Assembly: GCA_003641345.1 (NCBI GenBank)
Contig: QNAD01000152.1
Location: 1-5,459, forward strand
Direction: 5' to 3'
DNA from: Candidatus Zixiibacteriota bacterium
GTDB taxonomy: Bacteria > Zixibacteria > MSB-5A5 > GN15 > FEB-12
DNA length: 5,459 nucleotides
A program made the position numbers and the translations under genes. Positions within the stretch are counted from its first letter, which is position 1; each line of letters starts with the position of its first letter. Positions 1 to 5,459 of the stretch are shown here, piece after piece. The notes beneath the pieces were generated by a model that was given only the letters and a program-made list of their open reading frames with translations, was not told the origin of the DNA and did no database searches.

Positions 1-105
1 TCCGGTTATAAATCACAACCGGAATCAATACCATTTCAGGTAAAAACTGTTGAAAATGGTGATTTTGTAGATAATATTAATTTTATTTTAACCGCCGATA
101 ATTAA
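1..105 (+). CDS. C-terminal end of a carboxypeptidase-regulatory-like domain protein (partial)
   Basis: The first reading frame is open from base 1 to a TAA at 103-105 and gives 34 residues. The start lies outside the window. The tail has the pattern of a carboxypeptidase-regulatory-like (CarboxypepD_reg-like) beta-sandwich end: a Tyr-containing strand, a polar stretch, an I-P-F-Q-V strand, a V-E-N-G turn, then D-N-I-N-F-I-L and a short polar end. In that family the last strand often reads G-x-x-x-x-x-I-N-F-x-L, which this matches closely. Such domains usually sit in secreted or cell-surface proteins, so an extracytoplasmic location is inferred. The gene converges on msrA, 56 bases away. With only 34 residues the family is a pattern match, and the function of the whole protein cannot be read from here. 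Confidence 0.5.
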   Translation, partial: SGYKSQPESIPFQVKTVENGDFVDNINFILTADN

Positions 106-161
106 AAAACATTCTATCACAAGAACATTACATTTACAAATATATCTTATAAAATAACCCT

Positions 162-710
162 CTAAAATCTTTTTTTATAAAAATGGCAATAAGGCATACC
201 ACCATTATTTTTATAATAATCTTGATGATAATCTTCTGCAATCCAGAATTTTTCCGCTTTTTCAAGCTCAGTTACAACTTCAAATCCTTTATCGTAAAGT
301 AATTTGATTAACTTCCCTGATATTTCTTTCTGTTTCTCATTCGTATAATAAATAGCTGAACGATATTGCTCCCCAATATCCGGACCCTGCCTGTTTTCCT
401 GAGTTGGATTATGTGTTTCAAAAAAAAGTTTTGCTAATGTCTCAAAATTAGTTTCTGAATTATCGAAAACAACTTCCAATGCTTCCGCATGACCGGTTGC
501 ACCTGAACAGACTTCATTATATGTAGGGTTATCTTTATAACCGCCCATATAACCGACCTGAGTTGAAATAACCCCTTGAGTACTTTGGAAAAAGTACTCC
601 ATGCCCCAAAAACAACCACCAGCAAAATAGGCTGTTTCTGTTTTGGGTTGCGTTTTATCCGGAATAAAATCAAGCGAGATTGAATTTACACAATGTCTTT
701 TTTTATTCAA
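162..710 (-). CDS. msrA: Peptide-methionine (S)-S-oxide reductase MsrA
   Basis: This enzyme reduces methionine-S-sulfoxide, free or in proteins, back to methionine, using thioredoxin as the usual reductant. The 182-residue product carries the family signature G-C-F-W-G with catalytic Cys33. Tyr64, Glu76 (in G-H-A-E), Asp111 and Tyr116 (in G-E-Q-Y-R-S) fall at the positions of E. coli Tyr82, Glu94, Asp129 and Tyr134, with a constant offset of 18. Cys175 in a C-terminal P-Y-C-H motif is the likely resolving cysteine. The sequence A-E-D-Y-H-Q-D-Y (159-165 region) is also typical. There is no signal peptide or membrane segment, so it should be cytoplasmic. No MsrB domain is fused. The start is TTG at 710. 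The first in-frame ATG comes after Cys33, and the frame closes upstream at a TGA near 732-734, so a non-ATG start is required. It overlaps the permease gene by 8 bases and has no well-spaced Shine-Dalgarno, which suggests translational coupling. The stop is TAG at 162-164. Identity is near certain; the exact start is less so. Confidence 0.95.
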   Translation of the reverse strand: MNKKRHCVNSISLDFIPDKTQPKTETAYFAGGCFWGMEYFFQSTQGVISTQVGYMGGYKDNPTYNEVCSGATGHAEALEVVFDNSETNFETLAKLFFETHNPTQENRQGPDIGEQYRSAIYYTNEKQKEISGKLIKLLYDKGFEVVTELEKAEKFWIAEDYHQDYYKNNGGMPYCHFYKKRF

Positions 711-3700
711 ACGATGGGATTTCCAACTCCCTCACCGCCGGTTCAACTTCTTCCGGATTAGCATATTTGGAATTAGTCAATCTTGAGACTTTAACTCTGA
801 TTGAATTTATAACTAAAAATGAAGCTGGTAAAATCAATAACAAAATCATAGTCCCAAATATCAATCCGTATGCAACCGCAATTGCCATAGGAATCAAAAA
901 TTGTGCCTGACGACTGGTTTCCAAAATCAGAGGAGCCAATCCCAAGGCAGTTGTTATTGTTGTTAGTAAGATAGGCCTCAAGCGAGCAATGCTGGCATTA
1001 TAGACCGCATCGAAAACTTTCTGCCCTTCTTTAAGATATCTATTAATTTGATCGACAAGAACGATACTGTCATTTATTATAATTCCTGATAGCGCAATAA
1101 TACCAAACATTGACAATACATTAATTTGCAACCCATGAATACCATGTCCCCATACCGCCCCTATAATACCAATTGGTATCATGGAAAATATCAAAGTTGC
1201 CTGGAAGTATGACCTGAACACCAAAACAACTAAAATAAACATAGTAATCAATGCCAATGGGAAGGCAATTTTCATAGAACTTTGAATTTTTTCTTTGTCG
1301 CGAGATTGACCTTCAAATGATACTGTAACACCTTCCACCTGACCTAAAATTCTTGGAATTACATTTTGTTCAATATCTTGCATTATCGGCGGTAGATCAT
1401 CATCCATACTTGCCTGATTTGCCTCTACTTTTATTTCCTGCATCCTATCAAGATGATTGATAGCTGATATACCTCTTTCAATTTCATAAGTAGCCAGTTC
1501 TGAGAACGGATACTCGCCGCCATCGGGTGTACGGATTCTCATTTTATCCAGAGAAACCAAATGTTTTCTGTCATTTTCATTGTATCTGACCCATATACGA
1601 ATTTCATCCCGTCCTCTTTGGATCCGTTGAATCTCTTCACCAAAAAAACCCTGCCTGACTTGACGAGCAACATCCTGCAATGTCAATCCCAGAGCATAGG
1701 CTTTAGGAAACAATTTTATATCTAATTCTTTTCTCCCTTTTTGGTCATTATCAGTAACATCTTTTAATGTTTCAAAATTCTTTAATTCATCAATCAACAA
1801 ATGTCTGGCTTTATCTAATTGAGAATAATCACTACCCAGTAAGCTGATAGAAATAGCTTTTCCAAAATGACCTGTAGCACCATAAGCAATATTTTCCACA
1901 CCGGAGATATCCCCAACTTTATCTCTAATTTTATTACCAATCAGATAACTATCCATATTCCTGATTTCGCCATCCATGAGTTGGACAATAAGCTGCCCTG
2001 TGTGAGAACCCTGACCACCAAATGAAGAACTTCCAACGTTGCGGTTGATACCAATAATAACATCCTCACCTTTAAAGCGATTCTCTTTTAATTCTTCGTT
2101 AACTTCCCAAACTTTTGATTCAATAAGCCTTAACGCTTCATTTGTGTCCTTTTCCTGACGACCTGCAACCATTGAAATATTGATAGGAATTGTATCACTA
2201 TCTATAAACGGGAAAAAAGTCAATCCGATAAAGCCGCCACCAATAATACCTATCGTGAAAAGAAATAAAGCAACAGGGACCATAACTGTAATCCACTTTT
2301 GCTTGAGAGATACTTTTAGAATTGGAGCATAAATATTATGAGTAAGATATTTAATATAATTTTCTATATTCTTCCTAATAGGGGCTATTTCTTTCTTGGG
2401 TCGCAAACCTTTTGAATGTGCTAGATGGGATGGTAAAATAACAAACGCTTCCACTAATGAAAAAATAAGCGAGGCAATAACGACTAATGCCATCTGCCAG
2501 AAAATTTTTCCCATCATACCATCAAGAAAGAAAAAAGGTATAAAAGCAATAACAGTTGTCATAACAGAAGTCGTCACCGGTGCTAAAACCTGCTTGGTGC
2601 CGTCAATTGCAGCTCGATAAGGAGACTTACCACTTTCATAATGGGCAAAGATATTTTCCCCGACCACAATGGCATCATCAACCAAAATACCTACCACTAT
2701 AATCATTCCGAAAAGTGAAATTGCATTTATTGTTATGGGCCAAAGATTAGCTACAATAAACATCCCTGCAAAGGCAAATGGGATCGATATAGCCACCCAA
2801 AATGATAACCTGAGATTAAGGAAAAAACCAAGAGCAACAAGAATCAGGAGCAATCCGATTATCCCGTTTTTTACCATAAGCTCAAGTCTTTGGCGAAGCG
2901 GAATAGTCCTATCATCAAATACAATTGCTTTCACTTTATCATTTTCTTGATTAAACTGGGCTATTATTTCTTTTGTAAGTTTGGCAATTGCTAATATATC
3001 TTCACTCTCAGCTTGATCTATATTTAAAATAAGAGCCGCTTTATCATTGTAATATTGCTTATCAGGTATGTCTTCCCATTGTTCTTTAATGTCTGCAATT
3101 TCCCCTAAAGGAATGATGGCACCGTTATCGTCAGTCCGCAAAGGAATATCCAACAGTTCCCGAGCATAATAATCTCTTCCCCAAACTCTTATAAGTATTT
3201 CTTCATCTTCGGTCTCAATCTTTCCACCTGATAGATTGATATTAGCTTTTTTAACAGCTTGTGATATTTCATCAAAAGAAATTCCATAACGACGCATATT
3301 TGCTTCGGAGACTTCAATAGAAAATTCAAGTTCTGGTAACCCAACGATATCAACCAAAGAAATTTCCGGCATAGCTAATAATCTATCACGAATTTGCTCA
3401 GCTATATATTTCAAATTGTAAAGGTCAGTTTCACCATAAACTACTATTGATAACGATCTGCTTCTAAATCTTTGTGAAAAAATAACCGGCTCTTCGGCAT
3501 CTTCCGGAAAAGAATTGATTCTATCGATTGCGTTTTTCACATCCGTGGTTACAATATTTATATCATAACCTTTTATTATTTCTATAGTAAGCGAACCAAT
3601 GTTTTCTTTTGAAATAGACGTAATTCGGTCAACCCCATTAATCCCATCCAGACTTTCTTCAATTTTTAATACAACACCTTCGGCAACTTCATCAGGAGAT

Positions 3701-3864
3701 GCACCAGGATAAGGGATTTGAACCATTATCATATCCGGTTTAACTTCGGGAAAAAATGAGTATCGCATCTGGAGCAATGATATTATACCGAACATAATAA
3801 CACTGAACATCAACACCGATACCCAAACCGGATATTTTATAAAAAACTCAACCACTTTACGCAT
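703..3864 (-). CDS. RND family efflux transporter permease (AcrB/HAE-type inner-membrane pump)
   Basis: This is a proton-driven inner-membrane pump subunit that would export its substrate through a periplasmic adaptor and an outer-membrane channel. At 1053 residues it is full length for the ACR_tran family. It shows the duplicated layout: TM1 (about 10-31), a large periplasmic loop (about 32-332), TM2-TM6 (about 333-478), TM7 (about 524-548), a second periplasmic loop (about 549-863) and TM8-TM12 (about 864-1017), then a short charged cytoplasmic tail. The first loop opens with the family motif P-G-A-S-P-D-E-V. TM4 contains V-D-D-A-I-V, with Asp396-Asp397 matching the AcrB proton-relay pair Asp407/Asp408. 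This points to the HAE (drug/amphiphile) type over the heavy-metal type. In TM10 the AcrB lysine site is Asn931-Asp932, while the TM11 R-L-R-P-I-L-x-T motif (Arg961, Thr968) is kept. The ATG at 3862-3864 shares one base with the adaptor stop, and GGAG at 3871-3874 sits 6 bases upstream. Substrate is unknown; no gene symbol is justified. Confidence 0.96.
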   Translation of the reverse strand: MRKVVEFFIKYPVWVSVLMFSVIMFGIISLLQMRYSFFPEVKPDMIMVQIPYPGASPDEVAEGVVLKIEESLDGINGVDRITSISKENIGSLTIEIIKGYDINIVTTDVKNAIDRINSFPEDAEEPVIFSQRFRSRSLSIVVYGETDLYNLKYIAEQIRDRLLAMPEISLVDIVGLPELEFSIEVSEANMRRYGISFDEISQAVKKANINLSGGKIETEDEEILIRVWGRDYYARELLDIPLRTDDNGAIIPLGEIADIKEQWEDIPDKQYYNDKAALILNIDQAESEDILAIAKLTKEIIAQFNQENDKVKAIVFDDRTIPLRQRLELMVKNGIIGLLLILVALGFFLNLRLSFWVAISIPFAFAGMFIVANLWPITINAISLFGMIIVVGILVDDAIVVGENIFAHYESGKSPYRAAIDGTKQVLAPVTTSVMTTVIAFIPFFFLDGMMGKIFWQMALVVIASLIFSLVEAFVILPSHLAHSKGLRPKKEIAPIRKNIENYIKYLTHNIYAPILKVSLKQKWITVMVPVALFLFTIGIIGGGFIGLTFFPFIDSDTIPINISMVAGRQEKDTNEALRLIESKVWEVNEELKENRFKGEDVIIGINRNVGSSSFGGQGSHTGQLIVQLMDGEIRNMDSYLIGNKIRDKVGDISGVENIAYGATGHFGKAISISLLGSDYSQLDKARHLLIDELKNFETLKDVTDNDQKGRKELDIKLFPKAYALGLTLQDVARQVRQGFFGEEIQRIQRGRDEIRIWVRYNENDRKHLVSLDKMRIRTPDGGEYPFSELATYEIERGISAINHLDRMQEIKVEANQASMDDDLPPIMQDIEQNVIPRILGQVEGVTVSFEGQSRDKEKIQSSMKIAFPLALITMFILVVLVFRSYFQATLIFSMIPIGIIGAVWGHGIHGLQINVLSMFGIIALSGIIINDSIVLVDQINRYLKEGQKVFDAVYNASIARLRPILLTTITTALGLAPLILETSRQAQFLIPMAIAVAYGLIFGTMILLLILPASFLVINSIRVKVSRLTNSKYANPEEVEPAVRELEIPSFE

Positions 3865-5009
3865 TACATGCTCCGTTCACTTCGAGTATTAATCGAAGGA
3901 ATTGCCGGCATCCCTGATGCAACACCTTGAAGAAGCTCAACCACCACCGTATCCCCGTCATTTAAGCCGTTATCAATATATGCATAACTGTTTTCATAAC
4001 GGGCAATATTAACTTTTCTAAATTCAAGTTTTCCATTATCAATCAAATAAACATAAGATTCATTATAGACAGCTTTGCGAGGAATAGCATAGGCAGATTC
4101 AATGATTTTACCCGGTATCTCCGCATCGACAAAAAGACCCTCAGGGATCATTGATTTGAAATTATCATCTAATGAAATATAAATTGTTAAAGTTTGGGTT
4201 CTGCTGTCAATGGCACTTCCGATACGTTCTAATTTACCTGACCACTTATTTGCAAACTCTTTATTATTTAGAGTGATTATCTTTTCATTATTAATCCAGT
4301 TAACATCGTCAATAGAGACTGAAACTTCGACTTCGTAATCTTCGAGATTTACAACATTCCCGATTATATTCCCCATTCTAACATTGGAACCTTCACGTTT
4401 ATTACATCGCAAAATGGAACCATCAAAAAGGGCATAGAAATAATGTTTTTCCAGCTCAATTTCCAAATCTTTAATTCCAAAATATATCTGATAAACTTTG
4501 AAACGTGATAAAAACAGTTTCACTTTTTCGTTATTTGTTTCTGGCAATCTATCAAGATTTTTATCAAATTTGATATTTTTGAAGAATTCCTCCCAGATTG
4601 TATAATCATCAGGATATTCCTGTTTGATTTCCGGAAGCATCTGAGCCAAAGCAGACATAAGCTCACTTTTTTGGCTGTTTATCTTTAGTTTGATTTGTCT
4701 ATCATCAATCTTAATCAATAAATCCCCTCTATTAAAAGATAAACCGGGCTTGAAATCACTATCGCCGCTTATTAAAGTTCCATTAACTTCGCTAACCAAA
4801 TCGATCGGCTGTGATGATTTAACTTTCCCATAACCGGATACCAAAGTTTCAATATTGGTTAATTGAACAACTTCCGTAGTCACAATTTTAGGTTTTACAT
4901 GGACCTCTCTTTTGGCAGGAGCCTCTTTCATAGAAAAAAGAACAAACATGGAAATAGCGCCAATGGCTACTATAATAATTGGGATAATTATCTTAGTACT
5001 TTTATTCAT
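3864..5009 (-). CDS. RND efflux periplasmic adaptor subunit (HlyD/AcrA-type membrane fusion protein)
   Basis: This protein should bridge the RND permease encoded next to it and an outer-membrane channel. The 381 residues begin with an N-terminal membrane anchor (about 7-26). It has no lipobox cysteine, so it is probably an uncleaved anchor and not a lipoprotein. A first half-lipoyl segment follows (about 70-103, with V-N-G-T-L and G-D-L-L-I-K-I-D-D). Next come a helical hairpin insert (about 104-188), a second half-lipoyl (about 191-222, with A-L-F-D-G-S-I in place of the usual A-P-F-D-G), a beta-barrel domain (about 225-300, with P-E-G-L-F-V-D-A-E-I-P-G) and a membrane-proximal domain (about 303-365, ending D-G-D-T-V-V-V). 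The hairpin looks unusual, with aromatic, Pro- and Asn-rich residues in place of long heptads. The ATG at 5007-5009 has GAGG (5015-5018) five bases upstream. It is the first gene of the operon. The family is clear; the substrate is not. Confidence 0.93.
   Translation of the reverse strand: MNKSTKIIIPIIIVAIGAISMFVLFSMKEAPAKREVHVKPKIVTTEVVQLTNIETLVSGYGKVKSSQPIDLVSEVNGTLISGDSDFKPGLSFNRGDLLIKIDDRQIKLKINSQKSELMSALAQMLPEIKQEYPDDYTIWEEFFKNIKFDKNLDRLPETNNEKVKLFLSRFKVYQIYFGIKDLEIELEKHYFYALFDGSILRCNKREGSNVRMGNIIGNVVNLEDYEVEVSVSIDDVNWINNEKIITLNNKEFANKWSGKLERIGSAIDSRTQTLTIYISLDDNFKSMIPEGLFVDAEIPGKIIESAYAIPRKAVYNESYVYLIDNGKLEFRKVNIARYENSYAYIDNGLNDGDTVVVELLQGVASGMPAIPSINTRSERSM
3871..3874 (-). promoter_or_regulatory. 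Shine-Dalgarno for the RND permease, inside the adaptor gene
   Basis: On the minus strand GGAG lies 6 bases before the permease ATG at 3862-3864. It is embedded in the last codons of the adaptor gene, whose TAA overlaps the ATG as TAATG. This supports the chosen permease start and suggests stop-start coupling, which would keep adaptor and pump in step. Confidence 0.7.
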
Positions 5010-5014
5010 TCAAA

Positions 5015-5018
5015 CCTC
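5015..5018 (-). promoter_or_regulatory. Shine-Dalgarno for the adaptor gene
   Basis: On the minus strand GAGG lies 5 bases before the ATG at 5007-5009. This is close to normal spacing and supports that ATG as the start of the first gene of the operon. Confidence 0.6.
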
Positions 5019-5062
5019 ATATAAAAAATTTCAATAATCATATCTTAAACAACTATGACAAT

Positions 5063-5090
5063 TTAATACTAATCTAAGATTAATAAACAA
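5063..5090 (-). promoter_or_regulatory. Candidate promoter of the efflux-msrA operon (weak)
   Basis: On the minus strand TTGTTT (5090-5085) and TATTAA (5068-5063) are separated by 16 bases and lie about 54 bases upstream of the adaptor ATG. This resembles a sigma-70-like -35/-10 pair. The region is very AT-rich, so such matches arise by chance, and a Bacteroidota-type TAnnTTTG box is not clearly present. Position is plausible; the call is tentative. Confidence 0.25.
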
Positions 5091-5184
5091 TAAATTTATT
5101 CTCTTATAATACAGAGATAACAATAATATTCTAAAATCCGTATAATCCTACTCTGTTATAATAATTTTAATTCAATTATAACAA

Positions 5185-5207
5185 GGCAAGCCTCTTCGAG
5201 GTTTGCC
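5185..5207. repeat. Hairpin repeat, 10-bp arms with TTC loop
   Basis: Left arm GGCAAGCCTC (5185-5194) and right arm GAGGTTTGCC (5198-5207) are inverted repeats with one G/T wobble position and a 3-base loop. It stands out as G+C-rich within AT-rich DNA. No long T-run follows on either strand, so it is unlike a standard intrinsic terminator. It looks like a dispersed intergenic palindrome (REP-like) of the type I associate with Bacteroidota-related genomes. That association is from memory and was not searched. Confidence 0.6.
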
Positions 5208-5309
5208 CTACAAAGACTGAGCAGAAGTCGAAATATGTTCAAATTACATAACTTATTCAACTCTCCTGTCCACCAAAACGACAATAAAAATAACTATTGG
5301 CATATCCCA

Positions 5310-5325
5310 CTTGCTTCGAAGTAAG
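5310..5325. repeat. Near-perfect palindrome around CTTCGAAG
   Basis: CTTGCTTCGAAGTAAG is a 16-base palindrome apart from one G/T wobble position. Its centre TTCGAA echoes the TTCGA at the loop and arm of the hairpin at 5185-5207. It could be a protein-binding site or part of a repeat element; the sequence alone does not decide. Confidence 0.45.
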
Positions 5326-5365
5326 GGCATTTAGGGGGACCTGTCGGAAAATGTCATAACTGTAT

Positions 5366-5384
5366 GGGATATAACGTATATCCC
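5366..5384. repeat. Perfect 8-bp inverted repeat with 3-base spacer
   Basis: GGGATATA (5366-5373) and TATATCCC (5377-5384) flank ACG. The compact perfect dyad has the size of a dimeric repressor operator or a small hairpin. It lies about 360 bases upstream of the adaptor start, which is far for direct control of that operon, so it may belong to a gene beyond the right edge or to a repeat element. Confidence 0.5.
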
Positions 5385-5396
5385 CTTTATATCTCA

Positions 5397-5424
5397 AAAT
5401 AGTTACTCAACTAATAGACTATTT
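5397..5424. repeat. 7-bp inverted repeat with 14-base loop
   Basis: AAATAGT (5397-5403) and ACTATTT (5418-5424) are perfect inverted repeats. They are AT-rich and could be chance, but they lie 12 bases from the dyad at 5366-5384 and add to the cluster of inverted repeats. Confidence 0.3.
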
Positions 5425-5459
5425 CATCCGATATCTACTCCATAGAAAAGATTTGTCAA

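Larger units (their letters stand above)
5010..5459. other. Non-coding region upstream of the efflux operon
   Basis: No convincing gene is found in these 450 bases on either strand; all frames are broken by frequent stops. Roughly 5010-5180 is extremely AT-rich and is where the operon promoter should lie. Roughly 5181-5424 is richer in G+C and carries at least four short inverted repeats, listed separately. No outer-membrane channel gene or transcriptional regulator begins here. The gene beyond the right edge is not visible. Confidence 0.75.

Noticed and set aside
147..180. Possible terminator: TTATAAAA (147-154) and TTTTATAA (173-180) near a T-run at 170-176
   Set aside because: The arms are pure A/T with an 18-base loop and overlap the end of msrA, so a stable terminator hairpin is doubtful.
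434..673. Minus-strand open frame of 79 codons
   Set aside because: It lies in another frame of msrA, which has full catalytic motifs; the product has no recognisable family features.
680..910. Plus-strand open frame of 76 codons
   Set aside because: It is antisense to the conserved end of the RND permease and is a shadow of it.
2396..2950. Two plus-strand open frames (2396-2620 and 2669-2950)
   Set aside because: Both are antisense to conserved TM segments of the permease, including the V-D-D-A motif; they look like reverse-strand shadows with biased composition.
703..3864. Heavy-metal (CzcA/CusA) type RND pump
   Set aside because: TM4 has the V-D-D-A-I-V double-aspartate motif of the HAE type, and no metal-binding Met cluster or His-rich segment was evident.
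5105..5160. Inverted ACAGAG (5111-5116) and CTCTGT (5151-5156) upstream of the operon
   Set aside because: Only 6 bases match across a 34-base gap in AT-rich DNA, which is easily chance.
5122..5260. Minus-strand small open frame from TTG at 5260 with AGGAG just upstream
   Set aside because: The AGGAG is only 2 bases from the TTG, the frame runs through the hairpin repeat, and the short product has no recognisable features.

Overview
The window is AT-rich (roughly one third G+C by eye). Its gene style fits the Bacteroidota/Chlorobi side of the tree, for example Ignavibacteria, Kapabacteria or a marine Bacteroidetes. That placement is an inference. It rests on base composition, the style of the adaptor protein, a carboxypeptidase-regulatory-like protein tail, and short hairpin repeats of a kind I associate with such genomes. 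No rRNA, tRNA, CRISPR array or intact mobile element was seen.

Layout. Bases 1-105 hold the last 34 codons of a plus-strand gene, probably the end of a secreted or surface protein with a carboxypeptidase-regulatory-like beta-sandwich. A 56-base gap follows. The rest of the coding DNA is one minus-strand block read from right to left: a membrane fusion (periplasmic adaptor) protein at 3864-5009, a full-length RND efflux permease at 703-3864, and methionine sulfoxide reductase A (msrA) at 162-710. The genes are tightly joined. The adaptor stop and permease start share one base (TAATG), and the permease and msrA overlap by 8 bases, with msrA apparently starting at TTG. They are most likely one transcript. 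Bases 5010-5459 are the upstream non-coding region, with a weak promoter candidate near the adaptor gene and a cluster of small inverted repeats.

How the genes work together. The adaptor and permease should form the inner-membrane and periplasmic parts of a proton-driven tripartite efflux pump. No outer-membrane TolC-type channel gene lies in the window, so the pump must use a channel encoded elsewhere. MsrA reduces oxidised methionine in proteins. Its coupling to the pump suggests, but does not prove, co-expression under oxidative or toxic stress.

The core of the window is a recognisable efflux operon, not an undescribed system. The points most worth a second look are the msrA coupling with its non-ATG start, the altered proton-relay residues in TM10 of the permease, the unusual hairpin region of the adaptor, and the inverted-repeat cluster at 5185-5424.
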